From assembly GCA_903813345.2 (NCBI GenBank), contig CAIIXF020000006.1:35256436-35316435 (forward strand): a stretch of DNA of 60,000 bases. Reading direction: 5' to 3'. Shown here piece by piece: positions 23,794-35,820 of the stretch. The notes under the pieces were generated by a model. The model worked only from the letters and a program-made list of their open reading frames with translations, was not told the origin of the DNA and searched no databases. Each line of letters begins with the position of its first letter. The first letter of the stretch is position 1. The DNA is from Owenia fusiformis. Its lineage: Eukaryota > Annelida > Polychaeta > Sabellida > Oweniidae. A program made the translations under genes and the position numbers.

Positions 23794-24087
23794 CCTCTTG
23801 AATCCCAGGCTATAGTAAAATCGGTCGAAACCAGAGAATTTTTCATTTTTGCCATCTTTTGAGATTTTACTACATACCTTTACAACTTTAGATGCTCATC
23901 TCAGTAAAATTAGACGACAGATATCATTTCTACACATTCTAAAACAATTTTCATGTAAATTGGTTGAAAATTGTTCAAATAAGAGCAATTTTAGTGAACA
24001 TTTTTGTGACAGATTTTCTCATCACTCTGGGTTTCAAGATCATTTCTGAGATGACGAGAAATTTCGTCACTCCAGGTAGTCAAGAGG
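23794..24087. mobile_element. 294-bp piggyBac-like MITE
   Basis: TTAA flanks both ends (23790-23793 and 24088-24091). The ends CCTCTTGAATCCC and, inward from the right, CCTCTTGACTACC are inverted repeats (10 of 13). It ends 111 bases before the Helitron begins. Confidence 0.7.
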
Positions 24088-24246
24088 TTAAATAGAATTT
24101 TCATGATACGATTTGTGTGGGGCTCTCCTGTCTACAACCACAGACACATACCCATCACCAGAAGTCAATGGCAATACAGCACTTTTTCAAAGAGCAACTA
24201 GAAAAACAGCAACTCCACGGAGTTGCAAATCCCACCGAACGGCAGT

Positions 24247-25135
24247 TGAGTTACCAAAGATTACGAAAATGAAAATGAAAAATGGCAGCCATTCTGAAGA
24301 TCAGCCGCCATCTTAAAATTTTTTTCTCGAACAGAGCTACTGTGTTTCTAGGCATCAGCATATAAAATTTGAACCAAATCTGTTCACTGGTATTTGACTT
24401 ATCAAAGATTACGTTTTTTCTTATGAAAAATGGCAACCATTTTGAAATTCAGCCGCCATCTTGAAAAAATTTTCTTGAACAGATCTACTGTGTCCCTAGG
24501 AATCATCATATAAAAAATGAGCCAAATCTGTTCACTGGTATTTGAGTTATCAAAGATTACGTTTTTTTTACGAAAAATGGCTGCCATTTTGAAATTCAGT
24601 TGCCATTTCGAAAATCCCATCTTAAGCGAAGCTCCTTTGTCCCTAGGCATCATCATATAAAATTTGAACCAAATCCATTCACTGGTATTTGAGTTACCAG
24701 AGATTACGTTTTTTTACGAAAAATGGCCGCCATTTGGAAATTCAGCGGCCATCTTGAAAATTGTAACTCGAACAGATCTACTGTGTCCCTTGGCATCATC
24801 ATATACAATTTGAATCAAATCCGTTCACTGGTATTTGAGTTATCAAAGATTAAGTTTTTTTACGAAAAATGGCCGCCATTTTGAAATCTAGCTGCCATCT
24901 TGAAAATTTTCACTCGAACATATCTACTGTGTCCCTAGGCATCAGCATATAAAATTTGAACCAAATCCGCAAACTAGTATTTGAGTTATTAAAGATTACA
25001 TTTTTTACGAAAAATGGCAGCCATTTTAAATTCAGTGGCCTTATTGAAAATTCCTTCTCGAGCAGAGGTCCTTCACCCATAAGGCATAAGCCTATAAAAT
25101 TTGAATCAAATCAGTAAAACGGTATTTGAGTTATC
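24247..25135. repeat. 146-bp tandem core repeats of the Helitron
   Basis: Each unit holds 'gagttatcaaagattacg', 'cgaaaaatggccgccatttt', 'tcgaacagatctactgtgtccctaggcatc' and 'aaatttgaaccaaatc'. Spacing between units is 145-148 bp. Three apparent open frames across it reflect the repeat. Confidence 0.9.
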
Positions 25136-25144
25136 GCCTGGACA

Positions 25145-25190
25145 AACAGACGGACGGACGGACGGACGGACGGACAGACAGACAGACGGA
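25145..25190. repeat. (ACGG)n/(ACAG)n microsatellite
   Basis: About eleven tetranucleotide units directly after the 146-bp array, inside the Helitron. Confidence 0.95.
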
Positions 25191-25524
25191 TGGCTTTCCT
25201 ATAGCCCTCTCGAACTTCGTTCGGTGGGATAATAAAAACGAAAGGACTTTATGCTTTGAAATCAACATAGCATGACGTTCATGTACCTTATATTGAAGCT
25301 TTGAAATTAGGTATTTCTTTGTAATACTACAGTATACAAGAATAATGAATTATTGACTTTCAGGCTGAACCCTAGACAGTAAACAGGTATTTAGGAAATG
25401 ACATTATTTACCTTTATTAATGTTAAATGATTGAATCATGTAATTATTTTCAGAATATTCACACTAGAATTTACATTACACTATACAGTAGCATGTATAC
25501 CATGTAGGCCTATAATAACATAAT

Positions 25525-26195
25525 ATTTCAGAAATGTTGCAATCAATAGAGAAAATCACAGCAGTTCAACAAATTGCATATTACACTATATACCATGCAT
25601 TTATAACACAACATTTCAGAGATGTTTCAATCAACAGGGAAAGCCACAGCAGTTCAACAAATTGTATATTCCACTATCAGACTATATACCATGCATTTAT
25701 AACATATAGCCTAAACATTCAAAGATGTTCCAATCAACAGAGAAAGCCACAGCGGTTCAATAAATTGTATATTACACTATATTCCATGCATTTATAACAT
25801 AACATTTCAGAGATGTTTCAATCAACAGAGAAAGCCACAGCAGTTCAACAAATTGTATATTACACTATATTCCATGCATTTATAACAACATTTCAGAGAT
25901 GTTCCAATCAACAGAGAAAGCCACAGCAGTTCAACAAATTGTATATTACACTATATTCCATGCATTTATAACAACATTTCAGAGATGTTCCAATCAACAG
26001 AGAAAGCCACAGCAGTTCAACAAATTGTATATTACACTATATTCCATGCATTTATAACAACATTTCAGAGATGTTCCAATCAACAGAGAAAGCCACAGCA
26101 GTTCAACAAATTGTATATTACACTATATTCCATGCATTTATAACATAACACTTCAGAGATGTTCCAATCAACAGAGAAAGCCACAGCAGTTCAAC
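25525..26195. repeat. 86-bp minisatellite, eight copies
   Basis: The unit runs 'catttcagagatgttccaat', 'caacagagaaagccacagca', 'gttcaacaaattgtatatta', 'cactatattccatgcattta', 'taacaa'. The left copies are more diverged than the right, suggesting growth toward the right. Confidence 0.93.
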
Positions 26196-26199
26196 CAAT

Positions 26200-27060
26200 T
26201 GGTTTAGATTTAGAATTTTCATTTTTATCCCCGAGCCATTCGTCCATGAAAATATCTCTAATAACCATGGGAGATGGGGCTATTTGTAAATTAACAGGAT
26301 AAAAAAGCAATCTCAACAGATTATCACAGAATTGTCCATGAGCTTATGTCCTCCATGGTTATAATGATATAAACGCAACATATCTAGATTGCCTTGTAAA
26401 GTGAAGTTTTCCTAAAGGGTCAATTACATGAATTTTTATTAACTGAAACAGTTTTTGAGTCAGATAATTATTGGTGGCTATTTCCCTAGTTATTTACTTC
26501 ATCAACAATGAATGAAGAGATTTAGCAATAATGTGGAGATTATTATTGTAAGGGTCGAGACATAATATAATATTGGATGAATAGATAAATGTCTTCTGAG
26601 AGTCAATTCCAAATGAATGAATGTAAATCTAGAAAAAATGAAGCCAAAAGAGAAAGAAATGCCGACAATTAGGAGAGCTACTTGGTATACTATGCATGCA
26701 TTTAAACGAGAAACTCTCATACATATCTAACAGAAAAACATCTTTCAGCATTTAATAATGAAAGTAAAAAAAAAAAGTGAGGTATGACAAATGCAAAGTG
26801 CACCCCAGAGAAGGGATATTTAAAAGGATGATGAGCAATTTGAGAAGAGACAAGTAGAATTTAGAATTCATAACCATTCTCTGTGATCTCTGGATATAGT
26901 CAATGAGGGGCTTGGATACAAAACATGCTAATATAATCATTGTTCATTGCATTTGGTTCCTCTTTATACTCCAGAGGGAGTATGCTAAATTTTTATCTGA
27001 GTGGAATAAAAATGTGTATATAATTAGAACATCCTACGCTTAATTTTGAGATTTTTCTTT
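26200..27060. other. no gene seen
   Basis: AT-rich; minus-strand frames at 26502-26720 and 26752-26940 are hydrophobic through T-richness and show no start context or splice logic. Confidence 0.5.
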
Positions 27061-27067
27061 CAGAACT

Positions 27068-27312
27068 TAAAGGCCCACTATACTTAATTTAGAAGAAAAA
27101 AAAAATCATTGAAACATGTTACTTACACACTCGCTCAAATATGACACAAAGTTTGATTTGCTATAATATTGAACCAAAAAAAAACTCACATAGAAAAAAT
27201 CATTTAAAGTTCAGAGATCGTTAGACATTGTATGCACATGTTAAACAAAGTGTATGCATGTTAGTCTTTATTTTGCCCAAAAACTTTGAAAATACGCAAA
27301 GTGGGCCTTTAT
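27068..27312. mobile_element. 245-bp MITE, TAAAGGCCCACT ends
   Basis: The left end TAAAGGCCCACTAT and the inward right end TAAAGGCCCACTTTGC form a 12-bp perfect inverted repeat. The target duplication is unclear because the ends begin with TAA. Confidence 0.65.
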
Positions 27313-27489
27313 CAGGAGATTATTGGTAATTTTCAGGGCTGCTAAATATCCATAGCTGTAATTCACATCCTAAACCCTTAAAACATTTTGAATTTGACTA
27401 TATTCTCAGTATAGTTAAGGTCCAAGTGATTTTCAAAGATGTAGATGAAGTTCTCTTTTAAAGAGGCAGAATCAAACAAAATTAGAAAG

Positions 27490-27610
27490 GGTATTCTCTC
27501 ATTTGCAGAGTGCAGATATAGTCATTCTCTTGCAAAGTGTTTTTCATAATATTGGAAAGGGTATTTTCTCATTTGCAGAGTGCAGATGTAGTCATTCTCT
27601 TGCAAAGAGT
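27490..27610. repeat. two-copy tandem duplication, unit about 69 bp
   Basis: 'gggtattctctcatttgcag agtgcagatatagtcattct cttgcaaag' recurs at once with four or five changes. Confidence 0.85.
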
Positions 27611-27619
27611 TCCTCCAAT

Positions 27620-28970
27620 CACAAGTCAACGGTCACAGAATTAATCTATGAATTTCAAATCATAGACCTCATTTTCGCACATTTGCAAATTTGAGTATCT
27701 TTATTCGCTCATGTTCTCAGTCCCTGGATCAGTAATTTGATGTATTTTATCTTTGAATATGCACGTATTACATGATATTATCCTCGTAAGTGCATGATTG
27801 AGTGAATGGATTTACAATGGACTTATGACAAGAATACCAATTGAAAATCAATGTTGTGCTGCACAGACTTCAAAGAATTGAAGTTATTAAGAACCAGGAC
27901 TTCATAAAACTGCTTCTGGAACACCAAGGCTGCGTTCTTATGCATCAAATTAGCACATGGATTTAGAATGTTTTTGGGCGATATTGAGAAATAAATAGAT
28001 TTTTGTTTGAAGAATACTCCCATATCTCATTCATGAATAAATGATGATCGAATGAGTGATGGTTAAGGAGACGTTAGTTGAATTTTCTTTCCTGTTTGGT
28101 GTAAAAACATTGCTGATTTGGTAATCATGTCAGCCCTAGATCTTTGTTGGCCCAATTACTGTTTGGTTTTTACATATTCTGACAACGAAATGTCTCAAAT
28201 TATTATGCTAAAACCTAGAGGTAATAAAAATAGAAGAGGCCATCTTTTGAATTGCGGAGATAAATTTTGGCAAAAAATATGTCTCGTTTTTTATTTTAAA
28301 CGAAATGGGACACTTTTGCATCTTAAATCCTCTATAGGCATAACTTCCATATTTTGTCAGATTTCTCAAACATTTTTAGACATTGAATCTTTAAGACTAA
28401 AAGGATGCATAAATGGACATTTTGTGAGCAGTGCTTCCTATCATTTAGTGCAGAAAGATCAGATTAAGACATATTAATGGTGATCGCATGAAACTGATAT
28501 CACTTACCCTTTGAAAGCTCTTGAAGTCACTAATTGATAAACCCAAAATTAAAACGTTTCATCTTACAGACTACCTACATTAGTTCTATATTATTAGAGG
28601 TATTATCAATGGCGATATTAAAGATTGATGATCATAGAGTCTTTATGTTAAATCACTCTACCCTTGCAGCAAAATATCAATGAAAATTGTTCCCCTCTCG
28701 AAACAAGAGTGAAAATGAGAGGAAATTAGCATTAAACTGAATCTTTTTCTTGATTCAAGATCTGTATATGATTATGACTGTGTCACATGGACTATAAATA
28801 CTCTTACTGTACTGATGTGATGAAGATCATAAGAAACAAACTGCATGGGCAGAATGTATTATTGGAGAATGCCCCTTTGGGAGTACATCTGGAGATATTG
28901 GAAGAGATCTGGCATTAAAATATATGCCAGCAGTGGAGATCTTGAACTGCAATCTTAGGTCAACATGCAC
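27620..28970. other. no gene seen; one micro-exon-like site
   Basis: AT-rich. A 119-codon plus-strand frame at 28118-28477 has no domain or splice context. On the minus strand at 28508-28529 a 22-nt segment sits between TTTATCAATTAG and GTAAGTGAT; see the matching segment at 38945-38966. Confidence 0.4.
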
Positions 28971-28971
28971 C

Positions 28972-29125
28972 TGGAAAGTCTTGCATAAAGTCTGGAAAGT
29001 CTTGCATAAAGTCTGGACTGGAAAGTCTTGCATAAAGTCTGGAAAGTCTTGCATAAAGCCTGGAAAGTCTTGCATAAAGTCTGGAAAGTCTTGCATAAAG
29101 TCTGGTAAGTCTTGCATAAAGTAAG
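28972..29125. repeat. 21-bp minisatellite
   Basis: About seven units of TGGAAAGTCTTGCATAAAGTC. Because 21 is a multiple of three, several frames stay open, explaining the repetitive frames on both strands. Confidence 0.93.
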
Positions 29126-29127
29126 GA

Positions 29128-29335
29128 AAGTCTGGGTCTGAACTCTCCCCTCTATCTTCTTAGGGGTTGGAGGGACAGAATCAAAACTTATATATTGTGA
29201 AATAATATTTTGGATATAGTGAGAGGGTATTGGTGGCTTGTGCAAGTCTGGGTCTGAACTCTCTCCCCCCTATCTTCTTCTTAGGGGTTGAAGGGACAGA
29301 TGCAAAACTTATATGACATTATATTTTGAATACAA
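29128..29335. repeat. two-copy tandem duplication, unit about 116 bp
   Basis: Both copies contain 'aagtctgggtctgaactct', 'tatcttcttaggggttg' and 'agggacaga..caaaacttatat'. It directly follows the 21-bp array, sharing its 'aagtct' edge. Confidence 0.8.
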
Positions 29336-29339
29336 TTGG

Positions 29340-30480
29340 TAGCATTTGATTTTCTCATTCAACAAATATCTTCAAGGTTAAAGGATTTAACTGTGTTATT
29401 TCTATTGAATCTGAACACAAAACAGAAAATGGCACCAAGCTTCAAATTAAAACTGTTCGTGAAACATTCAGTGACATCTTTTAACTAATGGAAATCTTAC
29501 ATTCAGTTTACTCAGTACATAATAGTTTGAAAAAATGTTGCACTCAAATATCAAACGATGCACTGAACCACTGAAAAAGACAGGGAGAAAAAAGTGATAA
29601 GGCGAAAAATATTTCCAAACCTTATCTAACTTGCCAGGCAATAGAAAAATGATAAATAACCCTTACGTTATGAGATTCACAACTGAATCAAAAATTGATG
29701 ATTTAAGATTAAAAATCATAATAAAAGTTCTAAGATTAATTTACAACTCGTCATTGCTAGAAGAATATTTCTCAAAGGATGTTAAAAAGCAACGAGGCAA
29801 GCGCTTCGTCTGCCTCATCCTGGCTACGCTAGAGTAAACATGACAAAATATCACCAGCTGGTAAGTTATTACAAAATGTAACAAAAATGTAACAATTTGT
29901 TCAAGATTTCTAAAGAAATGCTGATCGTTGAACCCTGATGAAAAATAAACAAAAAAATGGTGGCTATAATGAAAATGTTACCACAACTCCTCGAGGATAA
30001 CATGAACAAATATTCTTGAAACAAACCAAAATCGAGGCTGTCATTACAAGAACACCTTAAACACTTAAAACCTTAACATTACATAGAAATCATTTACTGA
30101 AATATGATCAATGCAATCTAAGAGCCCCCAGATTCATTAGTAGTCATAGCAAATGCTGAATACAACTTAAAGTTTGCTAGCATTGGCAGTTGAACAACTA
30201 TCAAAGCTTCAGAGTCATTAACTATTTATAATGAGGTTTTGTTTATGTTATTGCTTGATCAATATCACTTATATCACTAATATATCTGATATCATAGAGA
30301 GCTTTTAGTTTTACATCACAAAAGTCACACGGGAGGCATTCTAATTATATACACAGAAAATCTGAAATGCAATCTGCAATTCTAATCTTATTTTAAGTGT
30401 GACATTTTAGTAAATGTCAACTAACTACCATTTAAATTACAATTACTTGTATATGACTTAAGTTTAAGTTGGCTTATCAA
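29340..30480. other. no gene seen
   Basis: A plus-strand frame at 29631-29837 ends in 'tcatcctggctacgctagag', a fragment of the CGTAGCCAG repeat family, so it is not believed to be a gene. Confidence 0.45.
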
Positions 30481-30489
30481 TCACAGGTA

Positions 30490-31000
30490 CAGCAGAGGTG
30501 CCACATCAACTATATAACTATTAACCATGTCCAATCAAGTATATAGCCACATCAACCATAAAAAAAATCAAAATCAAGTAGCCACGTCAAAGAATGTGAT
30601 GTCATATTTACATCAAGACAACAAACATGCCACATCAATTGTAATACTAGCCACATCAATTGCAATACTAGGCACAACAAATTAGCCACATCAATTATAA
30701 TACTGCCACATCAATTGTAATACTAGCCACATCAATTGTAATACTAGCCACAACAAACTAGCCACATAATTGTATTACTAGCCATATCAATTGTAATACA
30801 AGCCACATCAATTGTAATACTAGCCACATCAATTGTAATGCTTAAACATCAATTGTAATACAAGCCACATCAATTTTAATACTAGCCACAAATAGCCACA
30901 TCAATTGAAATACTGACACATCAATTGTAGTACAAGCCACATCAATTCTAATACTAGCCTCATCAATTGTAATACTGCCACATCAAACCTTACCACAAAT
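30490..31000. repeat. 20-bp minisatellite (GCCACATCAATTGTAATACT)
   Basis: About 18 units with variants, loosest at the left. The unit contains the palindrome CAATTG. Confidence 0.92.
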
Positions 31001-31149
31001 CATTCATACAACGTCCTACTTTACATTACAATTTATAATACAACATAACAGATACAATACATTACATACAATACATCAATACAATTCATTTACAATACCA
31101 ACATCCTACTCTGAAGGGTTCTATTAGCAACATGCAATTCTAATGAAAC

Positions 31150-32010
31150 TATTATGCCACCAGAAAATTAGAGAATGTCAATATTGCCACACTGTAGCCA
31201 CACAAATATGAAAAGTTATGCAATGATTTGAGAAAATCTGTATTGCCCCAATGTAGCCACACTAATATGACAAGTTATGCATTGATTTGAGAAAATCTGT
31301 ATTGCCACAATGTAGCCACACCAATATGACAAGTTATGCAATGATTTGAGAAAATCTAAATTGCCACATTGTAGCCACACCAATATGAAAAGTTATGCAA
31401 TGATTTGAGAAAATCTGTATTGCCACAATGTAACCACACCAATATGACAAGTTATGCAATGATTTGAGAAAATGGGTATTGCCACAATGTAGCCACACCA
31501 ATATGACAAGTTATGCAATGCTTTGAGAAAATCTGTATTGCCACAATGTAGCCACACCAATATGAAAAGTTATGCAATGATTTGAGAAAATCTGTATTGC
31601 CACAATGTAACCACACCAATATGACAAGTTATGCAATGATTTGAGAAAATGGGTATTGCCACAATGTAGCCACACCAATATGACAAGTTATGCAATGATT
31701 TGAGAAAATCTAAATTGCCACATTGTAGCCACACCAATATGAAAAGTTATGTAATGATTTGAGAAAATCTGTATTGCCACAATGTAGCCACACCAATATG
31801 ACAAGTTATGCAATGATTTGAGAAAATCTGTATTGCCACAATGTAACCACACCAATATGACAAGTTATGCAATGATTTGAGAAAATGGGTATTGCCACAA
31901 TGTAGCCACACCAATATGACAAGTTATGCAATGATTTGAGAAAATGGGTATTGCCACAATGTAGCCACACCAATGTTACAAGTAATTCAATGATTTGAGA
32001 AAGTCTGCAT
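31150..32010. repeat. 59-bp minisatellite with higher-order structure
   Basis: About 14 units of 'attgccacaatgtagccaca', 'ccaatatgacaagttatgca', 'atgatttgagaaaatctgt'. Variant marks (ctaa/cattgtag, ctgt/gtaacc, ggg) recur in the same order, so blocks of several units were copied together. Confidence 0.94.
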
Positions 32011-32039
32011 GTAAGAGAAGCTGACTTTCTATAGTTTCA

Positions 32040-32640
32040 ACATCGTTGAATAAAATATAATATTAGTCTCTAATATCAGAATGTGAACCACAAACACGAT
32101 AATGCTACTGAAAAATTCATAAAGATTATGGTGATTCGGGCCTAATGGGCCTCCAGAGAGTAAGTGAAGATGAACAGAACATCAGAATTAGCAATTTGCA
32201 TTCTATCCTAAGATATGGAAGTGAATATGGAGGTAAAAGGATTTGCAGTCTCTAAATAACGAAATATATATATAGTCAGAAAACAAGGTATTTAGTTGAG
32301 TATGTGGTACATTGTGTCTTTAGAAGAGATAAAGAATGAAGGATTTCTACATTTACCCAAAATGAATATCTCTATATATTCCTTTTAACACTCTAAAGGC
32401 TGACCAAAATACTTCTGCCAAATTGTCAATCCACCCGAAGCATCTGAACTAAATAACAAAGTGAAATAAATCTAGCAGCCTTGCATCATTCCTTTGGCCC
32501 ATCCCTCCCTATTGTCTATTTCCCTATTTGTGAGCAAGTAGGGGAGGTGTTATTAGGGGAGGGAGGGGGGTCAAAAGGTTTGATGCAAGAGCTATCTAGT
32601 TAATGTGATATGATCCTCATCTAAGCATGCAAATCGCAAA
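32040..32640. other. no gene seen; G-rich inverted stretch
   Basis: 'catccctccctattg' and 'ggggagggaggggggtc' near 32507-32573 form an imperfect inverted repeat. Otherwise nothing. Confidence 0.45.
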
Positions 32641-32648
32641 CTACTCAC

Positions 32649-32712
32649 TGTTTTTATCATCTTGCCGAGAAAGTGCTCTAGTGTCACTAGAAGATCCGTT
32701 GTATTGTTCCAT
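32649..32712 (-). CDS. alternative first exon E6 (21 codons, phase-1 donor)
   Basis: ATG at 32710-32712 (ACCAATGG) opens MEQYNGSSSDTRALSRQDDK then Asn, ending AAC A|GTGAGTAG, a consensus-like donor in phase 1. The Met-x-x-Tyr-Asn start resembles Met-Ser-Lys-Tyr-Asn of the exon at 40858-40933, and both end in Asp-Asp. Just upstream the transcript would read GAAGTTTTACCAATG, close to the AAGTTTTAAGATG, GAGTTTAACAATG and GAGTTTGTAATG before three other first exons. The peptide is Ser/Asp-rich and hydrophilic. These agreements make a chance frame unlikely. Confidence 0.62.
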
Positions 32713-32764
32713 TGGTAAAACTTCGTTTTTTATCATTCTTTGATACAACTAGTCTGGAATCATA

Positions 32765-33000
32765 AGCCCAATGGATGGGTTACATGGGTTAGCCCATGTG
32801 ACATAGGCCCAATGTGACATAGGACCAATGTGACATATATGTCCTCTTGTGGTTTGCACTATTGCAGAAGGTTTAGTTATAAGCCCAATGGACAGAAGTT
32901 AAGTCCATGTGACATAAGACCAAGGTGACATAAGACCAATGTGACATATGACCAATGTGACATATGACCAATGTGACATATATGTACTCTTGTGGCTTGC
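32765..33000. repeat. two-copy duplication with 16-bp internal repeats
   Basis: A unit of about 120 bp ('aagcccaatgga', several 'ccaatgtgacatat', 'tgtcctcttgtggtttgcactattg') occurs twice. The 16-bp word ACCAATGTGACATATG is repeated within each. Confidence 0.88.
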
Positions 33001-33004
33001 ACTA

Positions 33005-34870
33005 TTGTTGTCTGAATCTGATAAAATATGAGGTGATTTTGGGACATGCTTACTACATGATATAGGCCAATGAAACATAATTCAAATTAGCTGCAAATCT
33101 CTAACAATGGGTCCTAGCCCAGTTTTCATGATTAGACACAATTATACATAAATAAATAAGGTTCAAGGTAAATGATTTTGAAGTCAAAATATGAATGAGG
33201 TTCTTATGCAAGTATATGTATATATCTGAGCGCAAGTTAGTTGAGGTTCAAGCCTAGATAAAATAAGTTCAAATGGGCCATAAGTTAAGACCCAAGACAA
33301 ACTAAAATGCTAAAATTCTGAAGTAAATTGAGGCTAATCAAACCTGGTGTAATCAATTGTTATACTTCTTCCATCAATAAAAATTCTTCAGCAATTTTAA
33401 CATCAAATTTTTAATATGAAATCAATAAATATCTGATTCTGGCACGACATTAAGGTTACCTTTTCAACAATAAAGATTTTAATTTGATATCTGTATTATA
33501 AGTAACTATATGCAGTTCCTAAGAATACTCTAGGCATTTTATAGTTTTCAACATTTAGTAAAAGACCCAAATTTCAGGATCTGGTGAAAGAAGACCTTGA
33601 AATATTTGAATTTGTATAGCAATGGTTAGATTTTTCCACTTCCAGATTTGAGAATGGTCGTGGTATTTGGTACCTCACATTATTTTTTGTACCTCACATT
33701 TGTATTATGGCATTCATCCAGTTGTAACCCCATCCAGAATTTGAGGTAATTTTGGCTTGTTTCTATGATCTGGTTTCTATTTCTAAAATGGTCTTTTGGG
33801 ACAATTGGTCAATATTCTCGCATTGGCATGGTTTTTGGGTGTCATTTCCATTGAATTCAAATTTAGGAACTGATTGGTAAGGGGGTTGAAATTTGAATGG
33901 TTGGTATGGGAAGATACTGAAACATGATGGTCGAACCTATGATCCTGATTGTATAGTGTACCCCTTGGGACTTAATATGTACAATGATGTACCAGTACAC
34001 ATGTATACATGTTATCACGTTCTTCAAAAGTTTAACAGTTTTGGATTTTATAATGTTAACATCTAGAGAACATGTACTTCAAAATATAAACAATAATGAT
34101 ACTTTATAATAATGATACTTAATAATATAATGATACTTTTAAATGATACCTCATTTACATAAACACTTATATGCAGCAACAATTCTCAAGTCATGGCATT
34201 CATACACATGTAATGTTCTATTATCATTTCCAACAGTAATATTCCTGTCTTCGTTGCATATTATACACATATTATAGAGAGAAGATTATAGCATTTACCT
34301 TTTATAACATTGTGACGTGTGTTACACCATCAGTTTATATGATTCTTGTTAGTCCTGCAATATATATATTTATGTCCTTTGATATATGTATATATCCTGT
34401 TGCTATATAAAGTTTGTAATACTGTATATCAAAGACTATTTATCTTACAGCTTATGTATGTATAATATTTACTTATGAATCTAAATATAGACTTTGTCCT
34501 GTCAGATTGTCAGTCAAAGCCTGTTGTTCATGGAAATTATTTTCAGACACTGGGCTGAAGCTTAATGTTACTCTTATACCTATATTTTGATCCTTTCAGA
34601 AAAACTGCATATATAACAGATTGTATTTACTTATCGATCAATATCATTAAATTCTCCATGCAGGTGGACTTTAGCTTGTAAATGATTCTATTCAACTCTG
34701 TGTAAATGATCAGACTGTTTCATTGGAGATTATTGATTTCTACCTTGGTATTGTAAATCATGTCCGTCATAAGTTGTCTTGTTTCCAAAACAAATGCCTA
34801 CAGTACTTTAATCAGCTTAAAATGATATTGTGAAATATATGATTCATGATGGATCAGAGGTATTGATAAG
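33005..34870. other. no gene seen
   Basis: AT-rich intron-like DNA with a short ATGATACTTnATAAT repeat near 34090-34140. No exon, RNA gene or transposon end recognised. Confidence 0.5.
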
Positions 34871-34875
34871 AAGTA

Positions 34876-34936
34876 TAGGCCAGGGGAAAAGTAGTCTAAA
34901 GAGATTCAGCTCAAGAGTACTTTTCCCTTGGCCTGA
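34876..34936. repeat. short inverted repeat (18-bp stem)
   Basis: 'aggccaggggaaaagtag' pairs with 'gtacttttcccttggcct' across a loop of about 24 bases. The stem is short for a microRNA precursor; a tiny transposon relic is as likely. Confidence 0.5.
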
Positions 34937-35124
34937 AGTTTGGTATCAAAAGGGCACTAATACTGATTTATTTTGTTGGGAAATAGCGAAGTGAAGTTTC
35001 AGATTATTAGCCTTTATTGGTATAGTATTTTTTTGAAAAATAGCTCAAAAATGAAGAAACCATAGAAATTATCTTAGGTATAAGTTAAAAGAAATCAAAT
35101 GCTTAATAACTCAATCTTTTTGCC

Positions 35125-35400
35125 CGAAGGTTTGCATAAACTGACTATATTCTAAACTTTACACGGGGCCTTTAACATGAAAGTTTGCATATACTGACTA
35201 TATTCTAAACTTTACACGGGGCCTTTAACATGAAGATTTGCATATACTGACTATATTCTAAACTTTACACGGGGCCTTTAACATGAAGGTTTGCATATAC
35301 TGACTATATTCTAAACTCTACACGGGACCTTTAACATGAAGATTTGCATATACTGACTATATTCTAAACTTTACACGGGGCCTTTAACATGAAGATTTTA
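35125..35400. repeat. 53-bp minisatellite, five copies
   Basis: The unit runs 'gaagatttgcatatactgac', 'tatattctaaactttacacg', 'gggcctttaacat'. Copies are almost identical. Confidence 0.93.
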
Positions 35401-35820
35401 ATATACTAACACCTTTCACAACAGATCTAGACCTCATCAAATTCTCTCTAGACCCAACCCGATTATAAGCTTGAATCCTAACATATTGCACATTCCAAAA
35501 GTACATCTCCTAGGCCCGCCTTAATCATAGCTTTATCCCATTATCTCAATTGACTCCTGGGTGTTTATGCAGCTAGATTGTTTTGATTAATTGTTTTTGT
35601 GTTTAAATTCATAAATAATATATGATTCTACAATTTAATGTCATACCTATTAGATTACCCCTATACTCATAATATGATTGGTTACAGAAATTGTTATCAA
35701 TCGTGCTATAAACCTTCTACATTCATAGTTTCGTCTCACAGACAAGCAAGAAAAATGAATTCTGTCAAGTTGAAGAACCTATTATGTATGTATTCAGAAT
35801 TGTATGCTTTTCTGGCTTAT

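Larger units (their letters stand above)
24198..25229 (-). mobile_element. non-autonomous Helitron (Helitron2/pearl-like)
   Basis: On the minus strand the element starts TCCCACCGAACGAAG and ends with a perfect 18-base palindrome GCAACTCCGTGGAGTTGC, then TGTTTTT, then CTAG. The host base before TC is A and the base after CTAG is T, the A|T insertion expected of Helitrons. CCCACCGAACG recurs inverted near the 3' end, the asymmetric terminal repeat known from Helitron2. The body is six to seven tandem units of about 146 bp plus an ACGG microsatellite, the layout of bivalve 'pearl' elements. No Rep-helicase is present. Confidence 0.85.

Noticed and set aside
28118-28477. 119-codon plus-strand open frame
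   Set aside because: AT-rich, no recognisable domain, no splice or promoter context, and composition like the surrounding intron.
28972-29245. Repetitive open frames on both strands (repeated DFMQDFP-like peptide)
   Set aside because: They are by-products of a 21-bp tandem repeat whose length is a multiple of three.
30490-32010. CRISPR-like regular repeats
   Set aside because: Units are contiguous with no unique spacers, in animal DNA; these are minisatellites.
34876-34936. Possible microRNA precursor
   Set aside because: The stem of about 18 bp is too short and there is no conservation evidence; a transposon relic explains it equally well.
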